Shown piece after piece: positions 43,374-53,375 of a DNA stretch of 64,000 bases. Each line of letters begins with the position of its first letter. Position 1 is the stretch's first letter. The stretch covers positions 1 to 64,000 of the forward strand of contig JBCDCE010000011.1 of assembly GCA_039182515.1 (NCBI GenBank), written 5' to 3'. The translations under genes were made by a program, and so were the position numbers. This DNA is from JBCDCE01 sp039182515. Its GTDB lineage: Bacteria; Pseudomonadota; Alphaproteobacteria; Rhodobacterales; Rhodobacteraceae. The notes beneath the pieces are model-generated. The model made no database searches, was not told the DNA's origin, and saw nothing but the letters and a program-made list of their open reading frames with translations.

Positions 43374-44195
43374 ATGGCCCAGTTTGACCTAAGCTCCCAC
43401 AGGCGTAGCAGTACGGCGACCTTTATCGAACTGGTCTATTTTGGCGTCGTGCGTGAAGTGCGCAAATCGCATGGCAATGCACTGATCGGCCTCCTGATGA
43501 GCGTTTTACAAACTTTGATGTTTGTCGCTGCTTTCTACGTAATGTTTGCCGTTTTGGGCATGCGGGGCGCAGCGCTGAGAGGGGATTTCCTCCTTTACAT
43601 TATGACCGGCATTTTCATGTTCTTGGTCCATATCAAAGCGCTGGGCGCCGTGATGGGATCGGAAGGCCCGGCTTCGCCGATGATGAAGCACGCTCCCATG
43701 ACAACAGCGATTGCGATTTGCTCGGCAGCTTTGGGCTCGCTTTACACGCAGGTATTATCACTATCGATTGTCTTGTTTGGCTACCACGTCGTGGCAAAGC
43801 CAGTGGTGATCTACGATCCAGTATCAGCCATGGGTATGGTGTTGCTTGCCTGGTTTACTGGAGCTTCGATTGGTATGGTCTTTTTGGCGGCCAAACCCTG
43901 GGCACCTGCCTTCGTTGGGATCGTGTCCCAGGTCTATATCCGGGCCAACATGATCGCCTCAGGCAAAATGTTTGTCGCCAATATGATGCCAGGCTTTATG
44001 CTCGCTCTGTTCGACTGGAACCCCCTGTTCCATGTGATCGATCAAGTTCGGGGCTTTACCTTCCAGAATTATTTCCCGCGCTACAGCAATTGGGAATATT
44101 CCGTCTACGTGGCAATCGCTTGCGTGATGATCGGGCTGATGGGCGAGTTTTACACCCGCAAAAATGCATCACTGAGCTGGAGTGCTCGCGGCTAA
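43374..44195 (+). CDS. Polysaccharide-export ABC transporter permease
   Basis: A 273-residue ABC-2 type permease with about six membrane segments (first near 38-60, LIGLLMSVLQTLMFVAAFYV) of the KpsM/Wzm class. The N-terminal FIELVYFGVVREVRKSHGNALIGLL segment matches capsule exporters. No ATPase or other export gene is adjacent, so the partner must be elsewhere in the genome. It suggests export of a capsule or O-antigen-like polymer. Confidence 0.85.
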   Translation: MAQFDLSSHRRSSTATFIELVYFGVVREVRKSHGNALIGLLMSVLQTLMFVAAFYVMFAVLGMRGAALRGDFLLYIMTGIFMFLVHIKALGAVMGSEGPASPMMKHAPMTTAIAICSAALGSLYTQVLSLSIVLFGYHVVAKPVVIYDPVSAMGMVLLAWFTGASIGMVFLAAKPWAPAFVGIVSQVYIRANMIASGKMFVANMMPGFMLALFDWNPLFHVIDQVRGFTFQNYFPRYSNWEYSVYVAIACVMIGLMGEFYTRKNASLSWSARG

Positions 44196-44214
44196 AGGCA
44201 GCAGTTTTGGCGCG

Positions 44215-44844
44215 CTAGGACTGCTCCACAACACGCAGCGTGAGATTGATCCGGCCTGGCTTTTCCAAAAGCGTGCTGGTGCCAGGCTTAATCCGATCAA
44301 CCCCGTGAAAGGCAAGACGCGCTTGCCCACCCATAACAACGACATCGCCAGATTGGAGCCAGTGAGACTTAGTCGGATCTTTGCGGTTCACGCCCCCCAT
44401 CCGAAACAGCCCCTCATCGCCCAGAGAGATAGACAAAACAGGCCAAGAAAAGTCACCTTCATCACGGTCTTGATGCAAGCCCATGCGCGCCTCTGCACTA
44501 TAATGATTAATCAAACAGCAATCAGGCAAACGGTCCGCTCCAACCAGATCTTCCCAAACGGACAAAACGCTTTGAGGAATGGAAGGCCAAGCCTGACCAT
44601 TTGGATGGGTAGCGCTGTAGCGATAGCCCTTGTGATCCGTGATCCATCCCAGGCGCCCCGCAGCACTCATTTTTACGGACATCTTGCGACCCGAAGGTGT
44701 GATCGGCTGCATCAAAGGCGCAGCCCGAACAACGGCTCGGATATCTTCAACTATAGCCATTTGCTTCTTAGGATTCAGGTAACCTATATGAATTTGGAAA
44801 CCGTTTATTAAGAGTGGTGTAGGCAGATCCGCAAAAAGGCTCAT
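44215..44844 (-). CDS. alkB: AlkB-family DNA demethylase
   Basis: A 209-residue 2-oxoglutarate/Fe(II) dioxygenase. His124 and Asp126 (LHQDRDE) and His180 (LAFHGVDR) form the iron site; Arg198 and Arg204 (RINLTLRVV) bind 2-oxoglutarate. NHYSAEARMGLH is typical of AlkB, which repairs alkylated bases. It converges with the permease gene (19 bases apart) and diverges from dnaK. Confidence 0.9.
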   Translation of the reverse strand: MSLFADLPTPLLINGFQIHIGYLNPKKQMAIVEDIRAVVRAAPLMQPITPSGRKMSVKMSAAGRLGWITDHKGYRYSATHPNGQAWPSIPQSVLSVWEDLVGADRLPDCCLINHYSAEARMGLHQDRDEGDFSWPVLSISLGDEGLFRMGGVNRKDPTKSHWLQSGDVVVMGGQARLAFHGVDRIKPGTSTLLEKPGRINLTLRVVEQS

Positions 44845-44873
44845 TTTTTCCTCACACTCCTGTGATCCAGGCG

Positions 44874-44902
44874 CTTGCAGGGCGCATTTGGGCTCCTTAT
44901 AT
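44874..44902 (+). promoter_or_regulatory. Sigma-32-like heat-shock promoter of dnaK-dnaJ
   Basis: CTTGCA (44874-44879) and CCTTATAT (44895-44902), about 16 bases apart, resemble the alphaproteobacterial RpoH consensus (CTTG and CYTATNT). They lie about 110 bases before the dnaK start. No CIRCE inverted repeat is visible. Confidence 0.65.
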
Positions 44903-45013
44903 ACCCGTCAGACCAGGGCGTCCTCCAATGTGGGCGCCCTTTCTAGGACTGGGCGTCAGATGCCTCGAAATTGGGTTTGAGGCCCAAAACATCGCTAAAA
45001 GAGGATGTAGAAT

Positions 45014-46948
45014 ATGGGTAAAGTAATTGGAATCGACCTGGGAACAACAAACTCCTGCGTCGCGATCATGGACGGTTCGCAACCCCGCGTGATCGAAAAT
45101 GCCGAAGGCGCGCGCACCACGCCGTCGATTGTTGCCTTCACAGATGACGAGCGCCTTGTAGGCCAGCCGGCAAAGCGCCAGGCAGTCACCAACCCCGACA
45201 ACACCGTTTTCGGTGTAAAGCGCTTGATCGGTCGCCGGTTTGACGATCCCCATCTCGCCAAAGACCTTAAGAACCTGCCCTACAACGTGATCAATGGTGG
45301 CAATGGTGATGCTTGGGTGGAAGCCAAGGCCGAAAAGTATTCACCGTCCCAGATCTCCGCTTTCATACTGCAGAAGATGAAAGAGACCGCTGAGAGCTAT
45401 CTAGGTGAAGACGTTGACCAGGCCGTTATTACAGTACCTGCCTATTTCAACGATGCTCAGCGCCAAGCAACCAAAGACGCCGGCAAAATCGCTGGCCTCG
45501 AAGTACTGCGTATTATCAACGAGCCAACTGCAGCAGCCCTCGCCTATGGCCTTGATAAGACAGAGACCCAAACAATCGCCGTTTACGACCTTGGCGGCGG
45601 TACGTTTGACGTAACGATCCTTGAGATCGACGATGGTCTCTTTGAAGTGAAATCCACCAACGGCGATACGTTCTTAGGTGGTGAAGACTTCGACATGCGG
45701 ATCGTGAACTATCTTGCGGATGAGTTCAAAAAAGAAAACGGCGTTGATCTCACAAAAGATAAAATGGCCCTGCAGCGTCTCAAGGAAGCGGCAGAAAAAG
45801 CCAAAATTGAGCTTTCGTCCTCCTCGCAAACCGAAATCAACCAGCCGTTCATCTCGATGGATCCTAAAGGTGGCCAGCCTTTGCACATGGTGGTCAAACT
45901 CACCCGTGCGAAGCTCGAAAGCCTGGTGAATGATCTCATCAAGCAATCGATCACACCTTGTAAGGCAGCACTCAAAGATGCCGGGCTTTCCGTCGGCGAC
46001 ATTGATGAGGTTGTCCTCGTTGGTGGTATGACCCGGATGCCGAAGGTGATCGAAGAGGTTACTAAGTTCTTCGGTAAAGAGCCAAACAAGGGTGTAAACC
46101 CAGATGAAGTGGTGGCCATGGGCGCTGCGATCCAAGCGGGTGTTTTACAAGGTGACGTGAAAGACGTTGTTCTTCTCGACGTCACACCGCTTTCGCTTGG
46201 TATTGAAACATTGGGCGGCGTTTTTACGCGCTTGATCGACCGGAACACGACCATCCCAACGAAGAAATCGCAGATCTTCTCGACAGCAGAAGACAACCAA
46301 AACGCTGTGACGATCCGGGTTTTCCAGGGTGAGCGCGAGATGGCGGCCGACAATAAAATGCTGGGTCAGTTCAATCTCGAAGAAATCCCACCTGCACCTC
46401 GCGGCTTACCTCAAATTGAGGTGACTTTCGACATCGACGCCAACGGCATCGTATCCGTGGGTGCTGCTGACAAAGGCACGGGCAAAGAGCAGAAGATCAC
46501 AATCCAAGCCTCCGGTGGCCTCTCCGACGAGGACATCGAAAAAATGGTGCGAGACGCGGAAGAAAACGCCGAAGCGGACAAAGACCGCAAGGAAATGGTC
46601 GAATCCCGCAACCAAGCCGAAAGCCTCATCCATTCGACGGAGAAATCGATCGAAGAGCATGGCGACAAAGTGGATCCATCCACCATCGAAGCGATTGAGC
46701 TGGCCGTCGCGGCGCTTAAAAACGACCTGGAGAAAGAAGACACAACAGCCGACAAAATTAAGGCTGGCATCCAGAACGTCACCGAGGCTGCAATGCGTTT
46801 GGGCGAAGCAATCTACAAAGCGGGCCAAGAAGCGGCCAGCGACGATGATGGCCCCGTCATGGACGAAGCAGACGGCCCAGGCGGAATGGACGACGACATC
46901 TTAGACGCTGACTTCGAAGATCTCGACGACGACAAACGCGCGTCCTAA
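45014..46948 (+). CDS. dnaK: Chaperone DnaK (Hsp70)
   Basis: A 644-residue Hsp70 with IGIDLGTTNSCVAIMDG at the N-terminus, the IINEPTAAALAYGLD and YDLGGGTFDVTILE phosphate-binding segments, VVLVGGMTRMPKV, a substrate-binding domain (about 390-510) and an acidic C-terminal tail. It works with DnaJ and GrpE in protein folding. It is followed 97 bases later by dnaJ. Confidence 0.98.
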   Translation: MGKVIGIDLGTTNSCVAIMDGSQPRVIENAEGARTTPSIVAFTDDERLVGQPAKRQAVTNPDNTVFGVKRLIGRRFDDPHLAKDLKNLPYNVINGGNGDAWVEAKAEKYSPSQISAFILQKMKETAESYLGEDVDQAVITVPAYFNDAQRQATKDAGKIAGLEVLRIINEPTAAALAYGLDKTETQTIAVYDLGGGTFDVTILEIDDGLFEVKSTNGDTFLGGEDFDMRIVNYLADEFKKENGVDLTKDKMALQRLKEAAEKAKIELSSSSQTEINQPFISMDPKGGQPLHMVVKLTRAKLESLVNDLIKQSITPCKAALKDAGLSVGDIDEVVLVGGMTRMPKVIEEVTKFFGKEPNKGVNPDEVVAMGAAIQAGVLQGDVKDVVLLDVTPLSLGIETLGGVFTRLIDRNTTIPTKKSQIFSTAEDNQNAVTIRVFQGEREMAADNKMLGQFNLEEIPPAPRGLPQIEVTFDIDANGIVSVGAADKGTGKEQKITIQASGGLSDEDIEKMVRDAEENAEADKDRKEMVESRNQAESLIHSTEKSIEEHGDKVDPSTIEAIELAVAALKNDLEKEDTTADKIKAGIQNVTEAAMRLGEAIYKAGQEAASDDDGPVMDEADGPGGMDDDILDADFEDLDDDKRAS

Positions 46949-46972
46949 GCGCACGGACTGGAACCAATGAAG

Positions 46973-47009
46973 CCGGCCCTCGCCCTTTTAGGGGCCAGGG
47001 GCCGGTTTT
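46973..47009 (+). terminator. GC-rich hairpin between dnaK and dnaJ
   Basis: CCGGCCC (46973-46979) pairs with GGGCCGG (46999-47005), with further pairing inside, followed by TTTT. Only four T residues follow, so it is likely a partial terminator or mRNA-stabilising hairpin that lowers dnaJ expression relative to dnaK. Confidence 0.55.
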
Positions 47010-47045
47010 CACGTTCCACTTCATGGTCCCAGAAGGGAGACATGC

Positions 47046-48197
47046 ATGGCTAAACGTGATTATTACGAGACTTTGGGTGTGTCCAAAGGCGCGGACGCGA
47101 GCCAGATCAAAAAAGCATTTCGCACCAAAGCAAAAGAATTGCACCCTGATCGCAACGCGGACAACCCAGACGCTGAAGCACAGTTCAAAGAGGCCAATGA
47201 AGCCTATGACATCCTAAAAGACCCCGAGAAAAAAGCCGCATATGACCGCTATGGTCACGCCGCTTTTGAAGGCGGAACCGGAGCGAGTGCGCGCAGTGGT
47301 GGCCCAGGCATGGGTGGGGCTGATTTCCAAAGCGCCTTTTCAGACGTCTTTGATGATCTTTTCGGAGATTTTATGGGCGGACGCCAAGGTGGCGGTGGAC
47401 GCAATCGCGCGAGCCGTGGTTCAGACCTGCGTTACAACCTGCGGGTCACCTTAGAGGACGCCTACCAAGGCATGCAAAAGACGATCAACGTTCCAGGGTC
47501 TGTTGTTTGTGGATCCTGTAACGGTTCAGGTGCGGAGGGTGGCGCAGAGCCTGTCACGTGTCCGACTTGCGCCGGCATTGGTAAGGTTCGTGCTCAACAG
47601 GGTTTCTTCACAGTTGAGCGTACTTGCCCAACCTGTTCAGGCCTAGGTCAAATCATCAAAAACCCCTGTAAGTCTTGTGGTGGCGCAGGTCGTATCGAGA
47701 AAGAACGTGCTCTCAGTGTGAACATTCCAGCGGGTGTTGAAACTGGCACACGTATCCGGCTTGCTGGCGAAGGCGAAGCCGGTATGAGAGGCGGACCCAC
47801 TGGCGATCTTTATATCTTCATTGAGGTTGAACAGCACGCACTGTTTGAACGCGACAGCACCAACCTGTTCTGCCGGGTGCCTGTTTCAATGGCTTCGGCT
47901 GCGCTGGGTGGAGACATCGAAGTGCCCACGATCGATGGGGGCCGCAGCCGGGTCAAAATCCCCGCAGGTAGCCAATCTGGTCGGCAGATGCGCTTGCGTG
48001 GAAAGGGCATGCCTGGCCTAAGAGGTGGTGGCTACGGCGATATGTTCATCGAAATGGCTGTGGAAACACCCGTCAATCTGACGTCGAAGCAAAAGGAGCT
48101 TTTGCGCGAATTCGACAAGCTCAGTGAAGACAACAATCCTGAATCATCGGATTTCTTCTCGTCGGTGAAGAAATTCTGGGAAAAAATGAAGAATTAA
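47046..48197 (+). CDS. dnaJ: Chaperone co-factor DnaJ (Hsp40)
   Basis: A 383-residue type I DnaJ: J domain with HPD motif (ELHPDRNADN), a Gly-rich region, four zinc-finger repeats (CGSCNGSGAEGG, CPTCAGIGKV, CPTCSGLGQI, CKSCGGAGRI) and two C-terminal substrate-binding domains. It stimulates DnaK ATPase. AGAAGGGAG lies upstream of the start. Confidence 0.98.
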   Translation: MAKRDYYETLGVSKGADASQIKKAFRTKAKELHPDRNADNPDAEAQFKEANEAYDILKDPEKKAAYDRYGHAAFEGGTGASARSGGPGMGGADFQSAFSDVFDDLFGDFMGGRQGGGGRNRASRGSDLRYNLRVTLEDAYQGMQKTINVPGSVVCGSCNGSGAEGGAEPVTCPTCAGIGKVRAQQGFFTVERTCPTCSGLGQIIKNPCKSCGGAGRIEKERALSVNIPAGVETGTRIRLAGEGEAGMRGGPTGDLYIFIEVEQHALFERDSTNLFCRVPVSMASAALGGDIEVPTIDGGRSRVKIPAGSQSGRQMRLRGKGMPGLRGGGYGDMFIEMAVETPVNLTSKQKELLREFDKLSEDNNPESSDFFSSVKKFWEKMKN

Positions 48198-48231
48198 TCA
48201 CAGAGTAAGGAGAATCGGGACAAGTTTATGC

Positions 48232-48993
48232 ATGTCTCGAACGTCCACTGTTCATAATATGACTGGCCTGCCTCTTTTCGAAGGGCAGGCCGTTTTTTTG
48301 ACCGGCTCGCAAGACGCCGAAACAAGCAGCACCCGTTCGCACCGCACTTCCCTTATGAGCCGCTTCACGACACGGGGTGGAGATTCTTTGAGCGATGCAG
48401 AACTTTTAGAGCTTATTTTGTTTAGAACCTTACCCAAGTGCCATGTCGGTCCCATTGCAGACAGGCTCTTGGATACTTTCGGAGATTTGGCGCAAGTATT
48501 TGGTGCTGAGATGCACCGGCTAGAAGACGTTAAAGGAATCGGGCCCGCGGTTGCTGCGGATCTTCAATTGATCGCAACAACCTGTGGCCGCATCGCCAAA
48601 GCGCGCGTCCAACGCGGGCCAATCCTCAGCGATTGGTCCGCGCTACTGGACTATTGCCGAAGTACAATGGCCCATCGCGAGACCGAGCAGGTGCGGATCT
48701 TATATCTAAATGCAAAAAACGAGCTTATCGCCGATGAAGTACAGTCCGAAGGTACTGTAGATCATGCGCCTGCTTACCCTCGTGAAATCGTGAAACGTGC
48801 CTTACATCATAGTGCAACGGCACTCATTTTGGTGCACAATCACCCATCAGGTGATCCAACGCCTTCTGGTGGTGATATTGCTATGACCCAAGACGTTGTG
48901 GACGCAGCAGCGACCCTTAACATCACCATTCACGATCATCTAATAATCGGAAAAAATGGCCACCTCAGTTTTAAAGCTGAAGGTTATTTATAG
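48232..48993 (+). CDS. radC: RadC-family protein (JAMM domain)
   Basis: A 253-residue RadC-like protein: an N-terminal helix-hairpin region (LSDAELLELILF, VKGIGPAVAADL) and the MPN/JAMM metal motif HNHPSGDPTPSGGD near the C-terminus. Despite the name its function is unsettled. The start is uncertain: an intrinsic terminator (48265-48299) lies inside the first codons. The protein needs to begin before SHRTSLMSRFTTRGGD (family N-terminus), so candidates are ATG 48232, ATG 48259 or a TTG at 48298. AAGGAG is some 20 bases before 48232. Confidence 0.85.
   Translation: MSRTSTVHNMTGLPLFEGQAVFLTGSQDAETSSTRSHRTSLMSRFTTRGGDSLSDAELLELILFRTLPKCHVGPIADRLLDTFGDLAQVFGAEMHRLEDVKGIGPAVAADLQLIATTCGRIAKARVQRGPILSDWSALLDYCRSTMAHRETEQVRILYLNAKNELIADEVQSEGTVDHAPAYPREIVKRALHHSATALILVHNHPSGDPTPSGGDIAMTQDVVDAAATLNITIHDHLIIGKNGHLSFKAEGYL
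48265..48299 (+). terminator. Intrinsic terminator of dnaK-dnaJ lying within the radC 5' end
   Basis: GGCCTGCC (48265-48272) pairs with GGCAGGCC (48284-48291), followed by seven T residues at 48293-48299. As drawn it ends dnaJ transcription, but it also falls in the predicted first 25 codons of radC. Confidence 0.8.
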
Positions 48994-49032
48994 CCCTCGC
49001 GCGACGTATTGATCCTAGAGAAACTTTCAGGA

Positions 49033-50379
49033 CTAGCTCTCTGGCCGTACCTCTAGATCATCCAATGCTTCCACAATGATCAAACGATCTCCAACTGCAT
49101 CACAGGCTGGGACTTGCAAAGTTAGATCGCGAGACGTTTTTTGCTGCGATGGTCCGCTTTGGATGACTTGGGCTGAGATGTCGCGCCCACAGTTGTCGGT
49201 TGTGATTTCGATTTCGACAGACAACTTTACATCCACCGTCAAACCAATCGTTTTGCTTGGAAAGGTATAGACCTCTGCAAGCCCTGCGTTAGCGACAGTT
49301 TCGTCACCTAAAAGGCTGAGAAAACCACCTTCTCCGCGTGCAGCTAATTCTGGCGTCCGTGGAGATGAAGCACGTACATGTGTGTCCGAGTCGTAGCTGT
49401 CGTTGAACTCGCGCGCGTGAAGTGAGGCTGCATCTCCGTTGGATTGCAGCAAAACCGCACGGTCATAAAATCCAACAGAGTTCACTTCAACATTGGTCAA
49501 ACCGCCCTGGCCATCCGCGAAGGATGCCAAAAACACAGCATTTTGTTTGAGGACTGGAATGGAAGATTGAGCCTTTCCATCTTCATCCGTTTTTAACGTG
49601 AAGATTAGCCCATCATGCACCACGGTCGCGATTTGCTCTGCGTGGCAAGGAGCCTCAAGTGTGAGATCTACGGTGGCCGCCAAGCCCGCTACGCCCTCGA
49701 GTTTGACGCTGCAATCTGCAGAGCTTGGGACGGTTGGTTGAACGGTGGCTGTTTGCGTGCTGGTAGATGGGCCAGATAGTTCATTTGCTTGTGTCGGTGT
49801 CGCAACGGGCTGGACAACACCAGGTACAACAACACCAGGCACGCTTGGTGTGACGACAGTAGTCTTGGCTGCTTGACTTGGATTCGCGCTTGGCACAACA
49901 ATCGCGGTTGTATTGGAGGCCGAGGGAACTACAACGCCCGCGGTTGCAGGCGCGGTCGGAGTCACAATTGCGGAACCGTTTGATTGGGAATCGGCGTTTT
50001 GCGCCACGCGGAAGGTTGGATTCTCTTGCACCTCTTTCGGCACAACGATTCCCGGTGTTGAGAACCCAGGCGTGACAACCTCAGCTGTTGGAGGGGTGGG
50101 CAATACGATGCCAGAGGGCGCTGACCCTGTCGGAAGAACAATTGCATCGGTGTTAAATTGAGACACTTCAATCGCGGGTTTTGAACCGATCGTCGGCGAC
50201 AAGCTTGCTTGTGACAATTGCACCGCAGCGCCGTCAGGTGCCTCACTAGGTCTTTCAATTTGAACCAAACTAGAGCCTGAGCCTGAGCTTTGCATGAAAT
50301 AGCCAATCGCCGCTGCAGTCAGCACGGTGCCACCAACCATTCCAACACGTTTTAAATCAATACGCTTTTTATCCACCAC
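49033..50379 (-). CDS. Membrane-anchored Val/Pro-rich protein of unknown function
   Basis: A 448-residue protein. GTG 50379 is chosen because GGAGGG lies 7 bases before it; the longer ATG frame from 50418 is less likely. A short cytoplasmic tail (DKKRIDLKRVG) leads to one membrane segment (about 14-30). A long extracytoplasmic region (60-220) repeats IVLPT/VVTP/VVVP motifs in Thr/Pro/Val-rich sequence. A beta-rich C-terminal half contains paired cysteines. I do not recognise a named family. It lies downstream of secA on the same strand, an arrangement I believe is common in Roseobacters, though I cannot check. Confidence 0.75.
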   Translation of the reverse strand: MVDKKRIDLKRVGMVGGTVLTAAAIGYFMQSSGSGSSLVQIERPSEAPDGAAVQLSQASLSPTIGSKPAIEVSQFNTDAIVLPTGSAPSGIVLPTPPTAEVVTPGFSTPGIVVPKEVQENPTFRVAQNADSQSNGSAIVTPTAPATAGVVVPSASNTTAIVVPSANPSQAAKTTVVTPSVPGVVVPGVVQPVATPTQANELSGPSTSTQTATVQPTVPSSADCSVKLEGVAGLAATVDLTLEAPCHAEQIATVVHDGLIFTLKTDEDGKAQSSIPVLKQNAVFLASFADGQGGLTNVEVNSVGFYDRAVLLQSNGDAASLHAREFNDSYDSDTHVRASSPRTPELAARGEGGFLSLLGDETVANAGLAEVYTFPSKTIGLTVDVKLSVEIEITTDNCGRDISAQVIQSGPSQQKTSRDLTLQVPACDAVGDRLIIVEALDDLEVRPES

Positions 50380-50492
50380 CTCTATTCCCTCCAAACGGAA
50401 TAATCCTCGATGCAGCACCCGTATTGTTCACGAGTTGGCTGCAACAAAGGCAGGTTTGGGACGTTTTCGCGACTTTTGGTTAAGGAATTGCC

Positions 50493-53192
50493 TTAAACGA
50501 ATTTACCGTGACAGTGTTTGAACTTCTTACCAGAGCCACAGGGACATGGATCATTTCGACCTGGATTGCCCCACGTGGTTGGATCGTCTTCAACAAATCC
50601 TTCCACCAAAGGTGTCAAACCTTCTGCACTGCGTTCTTCAGCTTCAGCTTGCCTCAGCGCACCTTCCTGCTGGGCTCGGATTTGCTCGAGCATGGCTTGC
50701 TGCTCTTCTTCGGTCAAAGGACGAATCTGGCTCAGCTTCTGGGTAACTTCAGCGCGCAGCCCATCAAGAAGAGACTCAAACAATTGGAAGCTCTCGTTCT
50801 TATATTCATTGAGCGGATCGCGCTGCGCATAGCCTCGGAAGCCCACAACCGAACGCAGATGCTCCAAAGTCAGCAAATGTTCGCGCCACTTTGAATCAAT
50901 GGTTTGCAACAAAACCTGCTTTTCGATGTTGCGCATGTTCTCTGGGCCAAAATCCACCGCCTTTTTAGCCATGAACTCATCTGAGGAGTCTTCTAGGCGT
51001 TCGCGCACTGTATCGTCGTCCGCACCTTCTTCCCCAGCCCAAGCAATCACCGGCACATCGAGCGACAAGCGCTCAATCACAGCCGCATACATAGCCTCTG
51101 TGTCCCATTGGTCAGCATAAGACTTGGGCGGCATAAACTCTGTGACGAGATCGTCGATCACCTCATGACGCATATCGCGGGTGATTTCAGAAACTTCTTC
51201 CGCTTCCATGATTTCACGACGTTGAGAGAAGATCACCTTACGTTGATCATTCATGACATCATCGAACTTGAGAAGCTGTTTGCGAATATCGAAATTGCGC
51301 GCCTCGACTTTCGATTGCGCACGCTCGAGCGATTTGTTCACCCAAGGGTGCACAATCGCTTCGCCTTCTTTCATGCCAAGTTTGCCCAGAACGTTGTCCA
51401 AACGTTCAGAGCCAAAGATCCGCATCAGATCATCATCGAGGCTCAGATAGAATACGGAGCGGCCTGGATCCCCTTGGCGCCCAGAGCGCCCGCGCAGCTG
51501 GTTGTCAATGCGGCGGCTTTCGTGGCGTTCAGTCGCCAATACAAAAAGGCCGCCCGCATCTTTAACAGCCTGCTCATCGGCCACATGCTTGCCTTCAGCC
51601 TCTGCACGAATAGCCTCGGGGTCGGCCTCAGGCTGTGCTGCAATCGCTTCCATAATTTTGAACTCGAGATTGCCACCAAGCTTAATGTCCGTTCCGCGAC
51701 CCGCCATGTTCGTGGCCAGTGTCACAGCACCCAATTTACCCGCATCCGCGACGATCTGAGCTTCTTGCTCATGCTGGCGCGCATTGAGAACATTGTGCTT
51801 GATGCCAGCTTTGGTGAGGTGCTGGCTTAGGAACTCTGATTTTTCAATCGAGGTTGTACCCACAAGCACTGGCTGGCCTTTGGCGTTGGCCTCTTTGATC
51901 GTCTCAACAACCGCGTTCATCTTTTCAACTTGTGTGCGGAACACTTGGTCGTGCTCATCTTTGCGTTCAATGGGCTTGTTAGTGGGCACTTCCACAACGC
52001 CAAGCTTGTAGATCTCCATGAACTCTTCAGCTTCCGTAACAGCCGTACCTGTCATGCCAGACAGTTTGTCATAAAGCCGGAAGTAGTTTTGGAACGTGAC
52101 GCTTGCCAAAGTGACATTCTCGGGCTGGATCGCTACGCCTTCTTTGGCTTCCATCGCCTGATGAAGACCGTCCGACATCCGCCGACCCGGCATCATGCGC
52201 CCAGTGAATTCATCGATCAAAACGACTTCATTGTTGCGCACGATATAATGCGTGTCTTTTTGAAAGAGCTTGTGAGCCGAAAGACCTTGGTTCACGTGGT
52301 GAACAAGGGTGACACTTTCGGGGTCATAGAGGGTTTGTCCTTCTGGCAACAAACCTTCGCGGCTTAAGCGCTCTTCGAGCCATTCGTTGCCGTCATCTGT
52401 GTAGGTCACATTGCGGGTTTTCTCATCAAGCTTGTAATGATCCTCGTTCAGATCAGGAATGATCTTATCGATGATCCGGTAAAGATCAGAGCGATCTTCG
52501 CTTGGGCCTGAAATAATGAGCGGTGTTCGCGCCTCATCGATCAGGATAGAATCCACCTCATCGACGATAGCGAAGTAATGATCTTTCTGGCCCATATCTT
52601 TGAGCTCAGATTTCATATTGTCGCGCAAATAATCGAACCCAAGCTCGTTGTTGGTGGCATAGGTCACGTCACTGGCATAAGCCTCGCGTTTCTCTTCTTC
52701 GGGCTGCTGGGGATAAACGACACCTGTCGTCATGCCCAATTGTGCAAAGACTTTGCCCATCCACTCCGCATCCCGGCGCGCGAGATAGTCATTGACAGTC
52801 ACAACGTGAACACCGCGCCCCGTAAGCGCATTAAGATAGGCGGGGAAAGTTGCAACGAGGGTTTTGCCCTCGCCGGTTTTCATCTCGGAGATATTGCCTT
52901 CGTGAAGGAAGATGCCGCCCATAAGCTGCACGTCAAAGGCCCGCAAACCAAGCGCACGCTTGGCCGCTTCGCGGCAGTTCGCAAAAGCTTCAGGCAAAAT
53001 GTCGTCCAGGCTTTCGCCACCTGCTACACGCCCTTTTAGCTCGGCGGTTTTTTCGACCAACGCCTCGTCAGATAATGCTTCGAATTCAGGTTCCAGCGCA
53101 TTGATTTTTTCGACGATGGAGCGGGTCGACTTGATTTTGCGGTCGTTCGGCGTTCCGAAGACCTTTTTCGTCAAAGTACCTAGGCCGAGCAT
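50493..53192 (-). CDS. secA: Preprotein translocase ATPase SecA
   Basis: An 899-residue SecA with Walker A MKTGEGKTLVATF, DEVDSILIDEARTPLI, the helicase motifs TNMAGRGTDIKLGG and GRSGRQGDPGRS, and a C-terminal zinc/SecB-binding motif CPCGSGKKFKHCHG. It drives export through SecYEG. It diverges from the parvulin gene. Confidence 0.98.
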   Translation of the reverse strand: MLGLGTLTKKVFGTPNDRKIKSTRSIVEKINALEPEFEALSDEALVEKTAELKGRVAGGESLDDILPEAFANCREAAKRALGLRAFDVQLMGGIFLHEGNISEMKTGEGKTLVATFPAYLNALTGRGVHVVTVNDYLARRDAEWMGKVFAQLGMTTGVVYPQQPEEEKREAYASDVTYATNNELGFDYLRDNMKSELKDMGQKDHYFAIVDEVDSILIDEARTPLIISGPSEDRSDLYRIIDKIIPDLNEDHYKLDEKTRNVTYTDDGNEWLEERLSREGLLPEGQTLYDPESVTLVHHVNQGLSAHKLFQKDTHYIVRNNEVVLIDEFTGRMMPGRRMSDGLHQAMEAKEGVAIQPENVTLASVTFQNYFRLYDKLSGMTGTAVTEAEEFMEIYKLGVVEVPTNKPIERKDEHDQVFRTQVEKMNAVVETIKEANAKGQPVLVGTTSIEKSEFLSQHLTKAGIKHNVLNARQHEQEAQIVADAGKLGAVTLATNMAGRGTDIKLGGNLEFKIMEAIAAQPEADPEAIRAEAEGKHVADEQAVKDAGGLFVLATERHESRRIDNQLRGRSGRQGDPGRSVFYLSLDDDLMRIFGSERLDNVLGKLGMKEGEAIVHPWVNKSLERAQSKVEARNFDIRKQLLKFDDVMNDQRKVIFSQRREIMEAEEVSEITRDMRHEVIDDLVTEFMPPKSYADQWDTEAMYAAVIERLSLDVPVIAWAGEEGADDDTVRERLEDSSDEFMAKKAVDFGPENMRNIEKQVLLQTIDSKWREHLLTLEHLRSVVGFRGYAQRDPLNEYKNESFQLFESLLDGLRAEVTQKLSQIRPLTEEEQQAMLEQIRAQQEGALRQAEAEERSAEGLTPLVEGFVEDDPTTWGNPGRNDPCPCGSGKKFKHCHGKFV

Positions 53193-53375
53193 TCTATCTC
53201 CATGACGCGTGTCACGCGTTTGTCAGTCATCAAATGGGGGAGGTGCTTGCCCGCTCAGGCGCCTGACCGTAGAACAGGACCAAGCGTTTCCCTCGGTGCT
53301 CTACGCGATGTAAGGAGGGGGACACCTCGTGTCAATGTTGGGCCTGCCTGCCCTGAACCAAAGGACTTTTTACGC

